The translations under genes and the position numbers were made by a program. From Paracoccus sigandri (GTDB taxonomy: Bacteria; Pseudomonadota; Alphaproteobacteria; Rhodobacterales; Rhodobacteraceae), in assembly GCF_003709565.1 (NCBI RefSeq), contig NZ_QNRC01000006.1, positions 124,001 to 188,000 on the forward strand: a stretch of 64,000 bases of DNA, read 5' to 3'. A model generated the notes under the pieces. The model was not told where the DNA came from. It saw only the letters and a program-made list of their open reading frames with translations, and did no database searches. This document shows positions 33,841 through 45,246 of the stretch, one piece after another (the stretch's first letter is position 1; the number at the start of each line of letters is the position of its first letter).

Positions 33841-35829
33841 ATGGCCGCCAAGGACGACGAGCACGACAAGACCGACAAGGACGACAACGCCCATTCGCTG
33901 GACATGAGCCAGGCGGCCGTCAAGCGAATGATCGCCGAGGCGCGCGAGCGCGGCTTCATCACCTATGACCAGCTGAATTCGGTCCTGCCCCCCGAGCAGG
34001 TCAGCAGCGAGCAGATCGAGGACGTGATGTCGATGCTGTCCGAGATGGGCATCAACGTCATCGAGGACGAGGACGAGGCCGAGGACGCCGAAGGCGGGGC
34101 CGTGGCCACCACCGATTCGGGCTCGCGCGAGATCGCCGTCGCCACGACCGAGACCGAGAAGCTGGACCGCACCGACGACCCGGTGCGCATGTATCTGCGC
34201 GAGATGGGCTCGGTCGAGCTTCTGTCGCGCGAGGGCGAGATCGCCATCGCCAAGCGGATCGAGGCCGGCCGCAACACCATGATCGCGGGCCTGTGCGAAA
34301 GCCCGCTGACCTTCAAGGCCATCACCATGTGGCGCCAGGAGCTTCTGGACGAGGAGATCCTGCTGCGCGACGTGATCGACCTGGAAACCACCTTCGGCCA
34401 GTCGATGGACGGCGAGGAGGACGGCGACGAGGAAGAGCTGACCGAGACGGAGGACGAGGCCTCGGCTTCGGCCGCGCCCTCGCAGAAGCGCGAGGAGCTG
34501 GATGCCGACGGCAATCCGATGCGCAGCGACGACGACGAGGAGGACGAGGAGGGCGCCAACCTGTCGCTGGCCGCGATGGAAGCCAGCCTGAAGCCCAAGG
34601 TCCTGGAGACGCTGGAGGCCATCGCCCGCGACTACGAGCGGCTGGCCGATTTCCAGGATCGCCGCATGTCCGCCACGCTGAACGAGGACGGCACCTTCTC
34701 GGCCGCCGCCGAGATCGAATACCAGAAGCTACGCAGCGAGATCGTGGTGCTGGTGAACTCGCTTCACCTGCACAACAACCGCATCGAGGCGCTGGTCGAC
34801 CAGCTCTATGGCATCAACCGTCGCATCGTGACCATCGATTCCGGCATGGTGAAGCTGGCCGACGGCGCCCGCATCAACCGGCGCGAGTTCATCGACAGCT
34901 ATCGCGGCAGCGAGCTGGACCCGACCTGGGTCGACCGGATGATGCAGCAGGCCGGGCGCGGCTGGCAGGCGCTGTTCGACCGTTCGCGCGAGGCGGTTGA
35001 AAAGCTGCGCGGCGACATGGCCGAGGTCGGGCAATATGTCGGCGTGGACATCGAGGAATTCCGCCGCATCGTGTCCCAGGTCCAGCGCGGCGAGAAGGAA
35101 GCCCGCCAGGCCAAGAAGGAAATGGTCGAGGCGAACCTGCGTCTGGTGATCTCGATCGCCAAGAAATACACGAACCGCGGGCTGCAATTTCTTGATCTTA
35201 TTCAAGAAGGCAATATCGGTCTGATGAAGGCCGTGGACAAGTTCGAATACCGCCGCGGCTACAAGTTCTCGACCTATGCGACCTGGTGGATCCGCCAGGC
35301 GATCACCCGGTCCATCGCCGACCAGGCCCGCACGATCCGCATCCCGGTCCACATGATCGAGACGATCAACAAGCTGGTCCGCACCGGCCGCCAGATGCTG
35401 CACGAGATCGGCCGGGAACCCACGCCCGAGGAACTGGCCGAAAAGCTGCAGATGCCGCTGGAAAAGGTCCGCAAGGTGATGAAGATCGCCAAGGAGCCGA
35501 TCTCCCTCGAAACCCCGATCGGGGACGAGGAAGACAGCCAGCTGGGCGATTTCATCGAGGACAAGAACGCCGTCCTGCCCTTGGACAGCGCGATCCAGGA
35601 GAACCTGAAGGAAACCACGACCCGCGTCCTGGCCAGCCTGACCCCGCGCGAGGAACGGGTGCTGCGGATGCGCTTCGGCATCGGCATGAACACCGACCAC
35701 ACGCTGGAAGAGGTCGGCCAGCAGTTCAGCGTCACCCGCGAACGCATCCGGCAGATCGAGGCCAAGGCGTTGCGCAAGCTGAAGCATCCCTCGCGCAGCA
35801 GAAAGTTGCGGTCCTTCCTTGACCAATGA
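33841..35829 (+). CDS. rpoD: primary RNA polymerase sigma factor RpoD
   Basis: Housekeeping sigma-70, 662 residues. Region 1.1 is N-terminal; a long acidic insert (about 185-240, with [15 protein letters not shown] and DDDEEDEEG) is typical of alphaproteobacteria. Region 2 with [20 protein letters not shown] and [17 protein letters not shown] and region 4 with the helix-turn-helix [20 protein letters not shown] are complete. AAGGAG precedes the ATG. Eight AT-ending codons in a row (35185-35208) contrast with the rest of the gene. Ends inside the BLUF gene. Confidence 0.98.
   Translation: MAAKDDEHDKTDKDDNAHSLDMSQAAVKRMIAEARERGFITYDQLNSVLPPEQVSSEQIEDVMSMLSEMGINVIEDEDEAEDAEGGAVATTDSGSREIAVATTETEKLDRTDDPVRMYLREMGSVELLSREGEIAIAKRIEAGRNTMIAGLCESPLTFKAITMWRQELLDEEILLRDVIDLETTFGQSMDGEEDGDEEELTETEDEASASAAPSQKREELDADGNPMRSDDDEEDEEGANLSLAAMEASLKPKVLETLEAIARDYERLADFQDRRMSATLNEDGTFSAAAEIEYQKLRSEIVVLVNSLHLHNNRIEALVDQLYGINRRIVTIDSGMVKLADGARINRREFIDSYRGSELDPTWVDRMMQQAGRGWQALFDRSREAVEKLRGDMAEVGQYVGVDIEEFRRIVSQVQRGEKEARQAKKEMVEANLRLVISIAKKYTNRGLQFLDLIQEGNIGLMKAVDKFEYRRGYKFSTYATWWIRQAITRSIADQARTIRIPVHMIETINKLVRTGRQMLHEIGREPTPEELAEKLQMPLEKVRKVMKIAKEPISLETPIGDEEDSQLGDFIEDKNAVLPLDSAIQENLKETTTRVLASLTPREERVLRMRFGIGMNTDHTLEEVGQQFSVTRERIRQIEAKALRKLKHPSRSRKLRSFLDQ
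35189..35208. other. AT-rich inverted repeat with FNR-like box inside rpoD
   Basis: TTCTTGA (35189-35195) and TCAAGAA (35202-35208) form an inverted repeat, and TTGATCTTATTCAA (35192-35205) matches the FNR box TTGAT-N4-ATCAA at 9 of 10 positions. It falls in the codons CAA TTT CTT GAT CTT ATT CAA GAA, unusual for this GC-rich gene. Confidence 0.5.
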
Positions 35830-36244
35830 GATCCTGCCGCGGGACGGTCTGGCGTTTTTCCTCTATCGCAGCATGGCGGTTCCGGGCTTGGGCGAAAGCG
35901 ACCTGGCAGAGATCGTCGCTGTCGCCCGCGCGCGCAACCAGGCGACCGGGCTGACCGGCTGCCTGCATTACGAGGACGGGCTGTTCTTCCAATGGCTCGA
36001 AGGCCCGGCGCCGGACCTGTGGCGGGTGGTCGACTCGATCCGGCGCGATCCGCGCCACCGCGAGCTGACGGTGCTGGAACAGGGCCCGTTGGCCGGGCGC
36101 CGGTTCCAGTCCTGGCGGATGCGCTTTTCCGATCGCGACCATGCCTCGCTGATGGACTGGTTCGCGGGCAAGGGGGTCTCGACCGTCGATCCGTCGGTCT
36201 ATGCCGGCAATGTGGCCAGCTTTCTTGTGAGGGCGGCGGGCTGA
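35819..36244 (+). CDS. BLUF-domain blue-light sensor
   Basis: A single-domain BLUF (FAD-binding blue-light) protein of 141 residues. Residues equivalent to AppA Tyr21, Asn45, Gln63, Trp104 and Met106 are all present at a constant offset of five: Tyr16, Asn40, Gln58, Trp99 and Met101. The only start that keeps Tyr16 is TTG 35819, overlapping rpoD by 11 bases; the next in-frame ATG (35873) would delete it. No output domain is fused, so it must signal through a partner. Confidence 0.9.
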   Translation: MTNEILPRDGLAFFLYRSMAVPGLGESDLAEIVAVARARNQATGLTGCLHYEDGLFFQWLEGPAPDLWRVVDSIRRDPRHRELTVLEQGPLAGRRFQSWRMRFSDRDHASLMDWFAGKGVSTVDPSVYAGNVASFLVRAAG

Positions 36245-36313
36245 GCGGCGCCGCAGGGCTTGCAGCCTGCGCACAAAAAGTGAACACTTGCGGCGCAAGC
36301 CGAAGGAACCCCC

Positions 36314-37792
36314 ATGCCGCAGGCCATCGAGACCGCCCTGAACGACCTGGAAACGCTGCGGCTTTTGCTGGCGCTGGCGGTGCTGGCCATCGTCGTCGGG
36401 CTGCTGCTGATCCTGCGCGCCCGCCGCGACCTGGCCAGTGAACGCGATGCCGCAAGGGCCGAGGCCGGGCGCCGCGACGACCTGGAAGCGCGGCTGGCCC
36501 GGCTTGACGTGCAGGCGCGCGCGCAGGAATTGCACGCCGGCCAGCAGGAGGTGCGGCTGGAAAGCCAGGCCGCGCGGCTGGCGGAACTGATCGAGGAGCG
36601 CGACGGGCTGACCGATGCCCTGCATCAGGCCCGGCAAGAGGTGGCGCAGGGCGAACGCGCGCTGGCCGAGCTTCGCCTTGCCGCCGAGAAGGACCGCGAG
36701 GCCGCCGCGCGCGAGATCGCCACCCTGCGCGAATTGCGCGAGGAGATGACCGGCCAGTTCAAGCTGATGGCGGCCGAGACCCTGCGCCTGCAGGGGGCGG
36801 ATATGCAGAAGGTCCATGGCGAGCAGCTTTCCGCGTTGCTGACCCCGTTCCGCGACCAGGTCCACCGCTTCCAGACCGAATTGCAGGCCCGCAACAAGGT
36901 GCTGGACGAAGAGGGTGCGCGGCTGCGCGAACAGATCGCCTTCCTGCACCGGCGCTCCGAGGACATCTCGCGCGAGGCGGTGAACCTGACCCGCGCGCTG
37001 AAGGGCGAAAAGCAGCGGCAGGGCGCCTGGGGCGAGATGGTGCTGGAACGCATCCTCGAAGCCTCGGGGCTGCAGGCGGGCACGCATTACGACATGCAGG
37101 CCAGCTGGCGCGACGAGGATGGCAAGCTGTGGCGCCCCGACGTCGTGGTCAGGATGCCGCGCGGCAAGGTCATGGTGATCGACAGCAAGGTCTCGCTGAA
37201 CGATTACGAGGTTTCGGTGAATGCCGAGGATGCAGCCGAACGCGACGCCGCCCTGCGCCGCCATGTCGCGGCGATCCGTGCCCACATCGCCGCGCTGGGG
37301 GACAAGGGCTATCACCGGATGGACGACAATTCAGTGGATTACGTGCTGATGTTCATCCCGATCGAGGGCGCCTTCTCGGAGGCGCTGCGGGCCGATCCTG
37401 ACCTGGCGGGCTTCGCGCTGGAACGCGGCGTCGGGCTGACCACGCCGACCACGCTGATGCTGACCCTGCGCACGGTCGAGCATATCTGGGCGGTCGAGCG
37501 GCGCGAGAGCAACGCGATGGAGATCGCCCGCCGGGCCGGCGCGCTCTATGACAAGGTCGCCGGTTTCGTTGACTCGATGGAAGCCGTGGGCCGCGCGCTG
37601 GACCAGGCGTCCCGCGCGCATGGCCAGGCGATGGACCGGCTGACGCGCGGCTCGGGCAATGTCGTCCGCCAGGTCGAGATGCTGCGCGAGCTGGGCGCGC
37701 GGGCGCAGAAGCGGATCGCGCTGGACCATGACGGCGACGAGGATCCGGCCGCCCTGACCGACGGCCGGGACGGGCAGGAGGCCGCGGAATGA
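36314..37792 (+). CDS. rmuC: DNA recombination protein RmuC
   Basis: RmuC family, 492 residues: N-terminal membrane helix (about 16-35, [18 protein letters not shown]), a long coiled coil (40-165), then the conserved nuclease-like domain with [17 protein letters not shown] and [14 protein letters not shown]. In E. coli it limits inversions at repeats; the biochemical activity is not settled. It follows the BLUF gene after 69 bases and its stop overlaps yjbQ (ATGA). Confidence 0.94.
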   Translation: MPQAIETALNDLETLRLLLALAVLAIVVGLLLILRARRDLASERDAARAEAGRRDDLEARLARLDVQARAQELHAGQQEVRLESQAARLAELIEERDGLTDALHQARQEVAQGERALAELRLAAEKDREAAAREIATLRELREEMTGQFKLMAAETLRLQGADMQKVHGEQLSALLTPFRDQVHRFQTELQARNKVLDEEGARLREQIAFLHRRSEDISREAVNLTRALKGEKQRQGAWGEMVLERILEASGLQAGTHYDMQASWRDEDGKLWRPDVVVRMPRGKVMVIDSKVSLNDYEVSVNAEDAAERDAALRRHVAAIRAHIAALGDKGYHRMDDNSVDYVLMFIPIEGAFSEALRADPDLAGFALERGVGLTTPTTLMLTLRTVEHIWAVERRESNAMEIARRAGALYDKVAGFVDSMEAVGRALDQASRAHGQAMDRLTRGSGNVVRQVEMLRELGARAQKRIALDHDGDEDPAALTDGRDGQEAAE

Positions 37793-38211
37793 ACACCGTC
37801 TTCACCCTCGCCACCCACGGCCCCGCCTGCCATGACTTCACCCGCGACATCGCCGGCTGGCTGCGCGAGATCGGCGCGCAGGACGGCGTGCTGACGCTGA
37901 TGGTGCGCCATACCTCCTGTTCGCTGCTGATCCAGGAAAATGCCGATCCCGACGTGCAGGCCGACCTGCTGGCCTGGCTGGACCGGATCGCGCCGCCGTC
38001 CGATCACCCCTCGATGGGCTGGATCACCCATCGCGACGAAGGCCCCGACGACATGCCCGCGCATCTGAAGGCCGCCATCCTGCCGGTCAGCCTGCAGATC
38101 CCGGTGGCGGGCGGCAGGATGAGCCTTGGCACCTGGCAGGGCATCTATCTGGTCGAACATCGCCGCGCCCCGCATCGCCGCCAGGTCGCGGCGATGTTCC
38201 AGGGCGTCTGA
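37789..38211 (+). CDS. yjbQ: YjbQ-family (UPF0047) protein
   Basis: A 140-residue YjbQ protein, family known as secondary thiamine-phosphate synthase-like. The motifs VRHTSCSLLIQENADPDV, with the conserved His and Asn-Ala-Asp, and LGTWQGIYLVEHR are intact. Weak thiamine-phosphate synthase activity has been reported in E. coli; the true role is uncertain. Translationally coupled to rmuC by a 4-base overlap. Confidence 0.9.
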   Translation: MNTVFTLATHGPACHDFTRDIAGWLREIGAQDGVLTLMVRHTSCSLLIQENADPDVQADLLAWLDRIAPPSDHPSMGWITHRDEGPDDMPAHLKAAILPVSLQIPVAGGRMSLGTWQGIYLVEHRRAPHRRQVAAMFQGV

Positions 38212-38302
38212 TTTCACGCGCCAATCGATTGAATTTTCGGCATTTGCCGGCGCGGCAACGCGACTTTCGGGCCACAGGTCCCGCACCGCCCATCTTGTGG
38301 CC

Positions 38303-38311
38303 TGTGGATAA
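38303..38311. promoter_or_regulatory. perfect DnaA box upstream of nrdR
   Basis: TGTGGATAA is the reverse complement of the strong DnaA box TTATCCACA. It ends just before a candidate -35 box of the nrdR promoter. Confidence 0.7.
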
Positions 38312-38314
38312 CAC

Positions 38315-38355
38315 TACCCAAGCCCTGCCGGGCTGCCTATAGTCGCTGTGGATCA
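38315..38355 (+). promoter_or_regulatory. nrdR-ribD promoter with second DnaA-like box
   Basis: TACCCA (38315-38320), 17 bases, then TATAGT (38338-38343; 5 of 6 matches). A one-mismatch DnaA box TGTGGATCA (38347-38355) covers the expected transcription start. A GAGGGG ribosome-binding site follows before the nrdR ATG at 38377. Confidence 0.5.
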
Positions 38356-38376
38356 AGGGGCCGAGGGGACAAAAAC

Positions 38377-38841
38377 ATGCGATGCCCGTTCTGCGGAAAT
38401 GTCGACACGCAGGTCAAGGATTCCAGACCGGCCGAGGATAATGTCGCCATCCGCAGACGCCGCTTCTGCCCGGCCTGCGGCGGCCGTTTCACCACCTATG
38501 AACGGGTGCAGCTGCGCGATCTGGTCGTGGTCAAGTCGAACGGCCGGCGCGAGGATTTCGACCGCGACAAGATGGCCCGCTCGATCCGCATCGCGATGCA
38601 GAAGCGCCCGGTCGAGCCGGAACGGATCGAGCAGATGATCAGCGGCATCGTGCGGCGGCTGGAAAGCACCGGCGAGACCGACATCCCCTCGAAGATGATC
38701 GGCGAGATCGTGATGGAGGCCCTGTCGCGTATCGACAACGTGGCCTATGTGCGTTTCGCCAGCGTTTACAAGAACTTCCAGAATGCGGACGATTTCGACA
38801 AATTCGTGTCCGAACTGCGTCCCAACCATGTCGCGGATTGA
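38377..38841 (+). CDS. nrdR: transcriptional repressor NrdR
   Basis: Zinc-ribbon/ATP-cone repressor of ribonucleotide reductase genes, 154 residues. Zinc cysteines are Cys3, Cys6, Cys31 and Cys34 (MRCPFCG ... FCPACG), followed by the ATP-cone domain (about 49-139, [20 protein letters not shown]) that senses dATP/ATP. NrdR boxes are not evident in its own promoter, but DnaA boxes are. The stop overlaps the ribD start. Confidence 0.97.
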   Translation: MRCPFCGNVDTQVKDSRPAEDNVAIRRRRFCPACGGRFTTYERVQLRDLVVVKSNGRREDFDRDKMARSIRIAMQKRPVEPERIEQMISGIVRRLESTGETDIPSKMIGEIVMEALSRIDNVAYVRFASVYKNFQNADDFDKFVSELRPNHVAD

Positions 38842-39848
38842 GTAGCCAGCCCGCAGAGGATGCCCGGCACATGGCCCATGCGCTGCGCCTGGCGCGGCGG
38901 GGGCTGGGCAATGTCTGGCCCAATCCGGCGGTCGGCTGCGTGCTGGTCGGCGACGGCCGGGTGGTCGGCCGCGGCTGGACCCAGCCGGGCGGGCGGCCCC
39001 ATGCCGAGCCCGTCGCGCTGGCCCAGGCGGGGGACGCGGCGCGCGGCGCCACCGCCTATGTCACGCTGGAGCCCTGCGCCCATCACGGCCGCACCCCGCC
39101 CTGCGCCGAGGCGCTGGTGCGGGCGGGCGTGGCGCGTGTCGTCACCGCCCTGACCGATCCCGATCCGCGCGTCGCCGGGCGCGGCCATGCGATCCTGCGC
39201 GCGGGCGGCATCGAGGTGACCGAGGGCGTGCTGGAGCCCGAGGCGCGGGCGCTGCAGGCGGGGTTCCTGTCGCGCGTCACCCGCGGCCGGCCGTTCCTGA
39301 CGCTGAAGCTGGCGACCAGTTTCGACGGCCGCATCGCCATGGCCTCGGGGGAAAGCCGCTGGATCACCGGCCCGGCGGCGCGCGCCCATGTCCATGCGCT
39401 GCGGCTTGGCCATGATGCGGTGATGGTCGGCGGCGGCACGGCCCGCGCCGACCGGCCGGCGTTGAACGTGCGCGGCTTCGGCCCCGTGCGCCAGCCGGTG
39501 CGGGTGGTGGTTTCCGCGCAGGAATTGCCGGACCTGCCGCCCGAGGATGCGGCGCACGGGCCGCTGTGGCAGGTCTCGGGCGATGCCGCTGACGTCATGG
39601 CCGAGCTTGGCGGAAGGGGGCTGACCCGCGTCTTCTGCGAGGGCGGCGGGGAGCTGGCGGCGGGGCTGCTGGCGGCGGGGCTGGTCGATCAGCTTGTCGG
39701 CTATACGGCGGGCCTAGTGCTGGGGGGCGATGGCCGTGCGGCGGTCGCGCCGATGGATCTGCCGCTTCTGGCCGATGCCCCGCGTTTCGACCTGGTCGAG
39801 ACCCGCCCGATCGGCCCCGACCTGTTCCATCGCTGGCTGGCGCGCTGA
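38838..39848 (+). CDS. ribD: bifunctional riboflavin deaminase/reductase RibD
   Basis: Performs deamination and ribosyl reduction of the pyrimidine intermediate in riboflavin synthesis. 336 residues: N-terminal zinc deaminase ([24 protein letters not shown]) and C-terminal reductase (about 148-336, [27 protein letters not shown]). TTG 38838 overlaps the nrdR stop (TTGA) and gives the normal N-terminus; ATG 38871 would trim 11 residues. The convergent kpsC ends 12 bases away. Confidence 0.93.
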   Translation: MSSQPAEDARHMAHALRLARRGLGNVWPNPAVGCVLVGDGRVVGRGWTQPGGRPHAEPVALAQAGDAARGATAYVTLEPCAHHGRTPPCAEALVRAGVARVVTALTDPDPRVAGRGHAILRAGGIEVTEGVLEPEARALQAGFLSRVTRGRPFLTLKLATSFDGRIAMASGESRWITGPAARAHVHALRLGHDAVMVGGGTARADRPALNVRGFGPVRQPVRVVVSAQELPDLPPEDAAHGPLWQVSGDAADVMAELGGRGLTRVFCEGGGELAAGLLAAGLVDQLVGYTAGLVLGGDGRAAVAPMDLPLLADAPRFDLVETRPIGPDLFHRWLAR

Positions 39849-39860
39849 CAGCGACCCCGA

Positions 39861-41870
<2,010 letters not shown>

Positions 41871-41877
41871 CGCTGCC

Positions 41878-43008
41878 TTATTCGCCGAAGGTCGCCACGG
41901 AATCGGCCGAGGCGATGCCGCCGGTGATGGCCGAGATCGTCTTGTTCCACTGAACATAGGGCGCTTCGGTGACGTAGATCGTATCCTCGTCGCGGATCAG
42001 GAAGTCGCGGGCCAGGAACAGCCCGTTGGGCCGGGTCAGGTCCAGCACATAGGCCATGCGCTGCGCGCCCGAGACCGGCCTGCCCAGCACGCGGCTGGCG
42101 ACCGATTCCGGCTCGTCGCGCAGCACGAAGACGCCGGTCGGATCGGCCAGGTGGGTGTTCAGGCCGCCGACCATGGCCACGGCCTCGACCGCGTTGATCA
42201 TCTCGTTGCCAAGCGGCACGCGGGTCTGGCCGCCAAGCGCGCCAAGGGCGGTGAAGGCGCGTTGATCCTCCTCGACGACGATCAGGTCGCCGGGACGCAA
42301 CGCGATGTCATTGGCCGGGCTGGCATAGAGATCGGTCAGCCAGACCCGCCCGCTGTCATTGCCGCGCTTGACGGTGACGACGGCGATCTCGGGCTCGATC
42401 GAGACGCCGCCGGCGCGGGCCAGCATGGAGGAGAGGTTGCGGGTCGGGCGTTCGATCGGATAGACGCCCTGGCCGGTGACGCGGCCCATGACCGAGACCG
42501 TGGCGCCGTCGCCGGCGACGCGCGCCACCGTGACCTGCGGGTCGGGCGTCTGCGAGCTGAGCCGCTCGGTGATGATGTTGCGCAGCTGGTCGGGCGTGTT
42601 GCCCGCCGCGCGGATGCGGCCCGCATAGGGCACGAAGATATAGCCGCCGCTGTCCACCTGGATCTCGGTCAGCTCGGTCGAGCTGGTGCCGAGCGAGGTC
42701 AGCAGCCCGTCATCGACGTTTTCCCAGATCGACAGGCCCAGCACGTCGCCGGGGCGGATCTCGTCGGCGCCGACGGTGGCGGCCTGGCGGAAGCTGTTCG
42801 AGAAGCCGTAGGCGGGGGCGAAATTCGTCGTCCGCGCCACATGGTCGTTGACATAGATCACATGGGCATTGCCGCCCCGTTCGACCGATCCCGCATAGAT
42901 CTCTTTCTTGCTGGGGCCCGACCGCGGCAGGCCGCAGGCGGTGACGAGGCAGAGGGCGACCATAATCGTCAGTCGGAAAAGCCCGCTGCGGGGCATCAAC
43001 ACTGTCAC
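41878..43008 (-). CDS. outer-membrane polysaccharide export lipoprotein (OPX, KpsD/CtrA/BexD-like)
   Basis: OPX-family lipoprotein forming the outer-membrane capsule export channel, 376 residues. Lipobox LVTACG near residue 25, then a polysaccharide-export domain (RPGDVLGLSIWENVDDG; GYIFVPYAGRIRAAGNT) and SLBB-type repeats (VSVMGRVTGQGVYPIERPT; VPLGNEMINAVEAVAMVGG). A C-terminal segment is probably the outer-membrane helix. GTG 43008 has AGGAGA at seven bases; ATG 42996 is an alternative. Between kpsS and kpsC on one strand. Confidence 0.9.
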   Translation of the reverse strand: MTVLMPRSGLFRLTIMVALCLVTACGLPRSGPSKKEIYAGSVERGGNAHVIYVNDHVARTTNFAPAYGFSNSFRQAATVGADEIRPGDVLGLSIWENVDDGLLTSLGTSSTELTEIQVDSGGYIFVPYAGRIRAAGNTPDQLRNIITERLSSQTPDPQVTVARVAGDGATVSVMGRVTGQGVYPIERPTRNLSSMLARAGGVSIEPEIAVVTVKRGNDSGRVWLTDLYASPANDIALRPGDLIVVEEDQRAFTALGALGGQTRVPLGNEMINAVEAVAMVGGLNTHLADPTGVFVLRDEPESVASRVLGRPVSGAQRMAYVLDLTRPNGLFLARDFLIRDEDTIYVTEAPYVQWNKTISAITGGIASADSVATFGE

Positions 43009-43099
43009 CTCGTGATCTCCTGTCCTTGGTAGTCTGCTTGTCGCATGTTTTGCCGCACTGTAGCGACAGACGCTTGCGGACGCTACATCATCCTGTGGA

Positions 43100-44434
43100 T
43101 CAATGTTCCGTATCGGTCAGTTGATGCCGATGGGTAACACGACCGCTGGCCAATGAATCATAGGGATCCTCGGGCGCAAGTATCAGATCGCTGACCAGCC
43201 GCAGCGCATGGGCGCGCGAGCGGGCAGAGTAGAAGCCGCCGGGAATCTGGCTGGTCTGCAGCAGATAGTCGCGGAAGCTGCGATAGGCCTGGGCGTCGGG
43301 GGCATGGGGTTCGGCCAGGAATTCGGAGAGGTCCTGGTCCGAGACGATGCCCGGCTTCTCGTAGACCGCGCGCCCCAGGGTCTTGACCGGAATGCCGCGC
43401 CACAGGGCCTGCTGGGCGGCGGTCGAATTGACCGTCACGACCGAACGGGCCTGGCCCAGAAGCTCGGCCAGCTTGCCGCCGCGCAGGTAATGCACCCGGT
43501 CGGCGATGCCATGCCGGGCCGCGGCCGCGCGGATGGCGCTGCGATTGCCGGCGCGGCCATCCTCCAGCGGGTGGGCCTTGAACAGCAGGTGGTGATGGCG
43601 CGGCGCGGACCGGGCGAATTCCGCCACGACCAGGTCGACGAATTCCGCGTTGCGGGTGAAGGGCGAATGGCCGAGGAAGTTCGAATCGTGTTCCAGCTGC
43701 ATCAGCACCAGCGAATAGGGCGATCCGCCGCGCCGGAAGCGGCGCCATTGCAGCGCCCGCTGGCTGTTGTAGAGCGGCGCCAGCACCAGCCGGCGCAGGT
43801 TCAGCCGGAATTCCTGCAGGACCGAGATCGCCCGGTGCCCGCGATAGGCGCGATAGCGGCCATTCGCCACCAGCACCAGGAAGTGATAGAAGGCGCCGTA
43901 GAACTTGTGGTGGCGCATGTCGCCCCAACGGGCGGGCGGGCGCCGGATCTCGGTCAGCGTGTCGCGCAGCACGCTGCGCATCTGCGACAGCGGAATGCGC
44001 ATCAGCACCGAATTGCCGTTCGAGCCGCCCCGCTCGTAGCTGATCCAGTAGGGCCGCAGATAGCCTTCCTCGAACACATGGACGCGCAGGTCCCGTTCGG
44101 CGGCAAGTCGGCGGGCGGCGGCATGGATCGGGCGGACATCGCCGTAAAGGACGATATCGGTCACGCCCTTTTCGGCCACGATCCGGCGCAGGTGGTCGGG
44201 CCAGTCGTCGACGCCGCCGGAATGGCGGATGAAGCGGGCCTTGTCGGACCAGAAGAATTCGTCGCCGGCGTTGAAGCCGCAGCGCCAGACGGTCGCGCCC
44301 GCATCGCGCAACAGCTTGCCCAGCCGGTCGAAGAACGGCCCGTGCGGGCCTTGCAGCATCAGGAAGACCTGCGCCCCGGCCGCGGGGGGGCCGCTGCCGG
44401 CAGCCGGCCGGGTCTGGACGGAGGAATGAAACAT
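43100..44434 (-). CDS. kpsS: capsule polysaccharide export protein KpsS
   Basis: KpsS adds the first Kdo to the phosphatidylglycerol anchor of group 2/3 capsules. The 444 residues show the family features LMLQGPHGPFFDRLGKLL and VFEEGYLRPYWISYERGGSN split over residues 20-145, and the C-terminal TVNSTAAQQALWRGIPVKTLG. It is the first gene of the kpsS-OPX-kpsC block; kpsM, kpsT and kpsE are not in the window. The start lacks a clear ribosome-binding site. Confidence 0.92.
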   Translation of the reverse strand: MFHSSVQTRPAAGSGPPAAGAQVFLMLQGPHGPFFDRLGKLLRDAGATVWRCGFNAGDEFFWSDKARFIRHSGGVDDWPDHLRRIVAEKGVTDIVLYGDVRPIHAAARRLAAERDLRVHVFEEGYLRPYWISYERGGSNGNSVLMRIPLSQMRSVLRDTLTEIRRPPARWGDMRHHKFYGAFYHFLVLVANGRYRAYRGHRAISVLQEFRLNLRRLVLAPLYNSQRALQWRRFRRGGSPYSLVLMQLEHDSNFLGHSPFTRNAEFVDLVVAEFARSAPRHHHLLFKAHPLEDGRAGNRSAIRAAAARHGIADRVHYLRGGKLAELLGQARSVVTVNSTAAQQALWRGIPVKTLGRAVYEKPGIVSDQDLSEFLAEPHAPDAQAYRSFRDYLLQTSQIPGGFYSARSRAHALRLVSDLILAPEDPYDSLASGRVTHRHQLTDTEH

Positions 44435-44643
44435 GCGGCGCTGAAATCCCGGCTGCGTTCTTCAAATGGTCGCGACCCCGACAGGCCGCCGGATTTCAAT
44501 GACATGCAACGTGATTCATTGCCAGTATATTGTGCATAAAACCCTTCCTATCTTGTCGGCCGCGCGGCGTTCCCCTGCGTCGTCGGTGCTTGCACGCGGC
44601 AGGTCGATGCCCTAGGTCAGGTTAGGAAATGCGGGGGCGGGCG
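44435..44643. promoter_or_regulatory. divergent kpsS/ribE intergenic region
   Basis: An AT-rich patch (about 44492-44555) lies near kpsS; on the minus strand it contains TATACT (44529-44524), 5 of 6 matches to a -10 box, about 90 bases before the kpsS ATG. I see no clear ribE promoter and no FMN riboswitch. Confidence 0.35.
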
Positions 44644-45246
44644 ATGTTCACCGGGATCATCACGGATATCGGCAGGATCCTTGCGGTCGAGGCGCGGGGC
44701 GACATGCGCGCGCGGATCGGCTGCGGCTATGACATGGAGGGCGTGGCGATCGGCGCCTCGATCGCCTGCGACGGGGTCTGCCTGACGGTGGTGGCCAAGG
44801 GCGCGGACTGGTTCGACGTCGATGTCTCGGCGGAAACCCTCTCGAAGACCAATATCGGCGCCAATGGCTGGGCGGTCGGGCAGCGGCTGAACCTGGAACG
44901 CGCGCTGCGCGTCGGCGACGAGCTGGGCGGCCATATCGTCAGCGGCCATGTCGACGGCGTCGCCGAGATCGTCGAGATGCATGACGAGGGCGACAGCCTG
45001 CGCGTCACCTTCCAGGCGCCGCCGGATCTGGCGCGCTTCATCGCCCCCAAGGGCTCGGTTGCGCTGAACGGCACCTCGCTGACGGTGAACGAGGTCGAGG
45101 GCGACCGCTTCGGCATCAACCTGATCCCGCATACGCGCGAGGTCACGACCTGGGGCGATGCCCGGACCGGCGACGCGGTGAACCTGGAAATCGACACGCT
45201 GGCCCGCTATGTCGCGCGGCTGGCCGAGGCGGGTGCGGGGCGCTGA
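44644..45246 (+). CDS. ribE: riboflavin synthase alpha subunit
   Basis: Dismutates two 6,7-dimethyl-8-ribityllumazine molecules to riboflavin. The 200 residues comprise two homologous lumazine-binding barrels: MFTGIITDIG with CDGVCLTV in the first and HIVSGHVDGVAEI with LNGTSLTVNEV in the second. ATG 44644 gives the canonical MFTGII start. The stop overlaps the next ATG (TGATG). Confidence 0.97.
   Translation: MFTGIITDIGRILAVEARGDMRARIGCGYDMEGVAIGASIACDGVCLTVVAKGADWFDVDVSAETLSKTNIGANGWAVGQRLNLERALRVGDELGGHIVSGHVDGVAEIVEMHDEGDSLRVTFQAPPDLARFIAPKGSVALNGTSLTVNEVEGDRFGINLIPHTREVTTWGDARTGDAVNLEIDTLARYVARLAEAGAGR

Noticed and set aside
44435..44643. FMN riboswitch upstream of ribE
   Set aside because: I could not find the conserved RFN core motifs.
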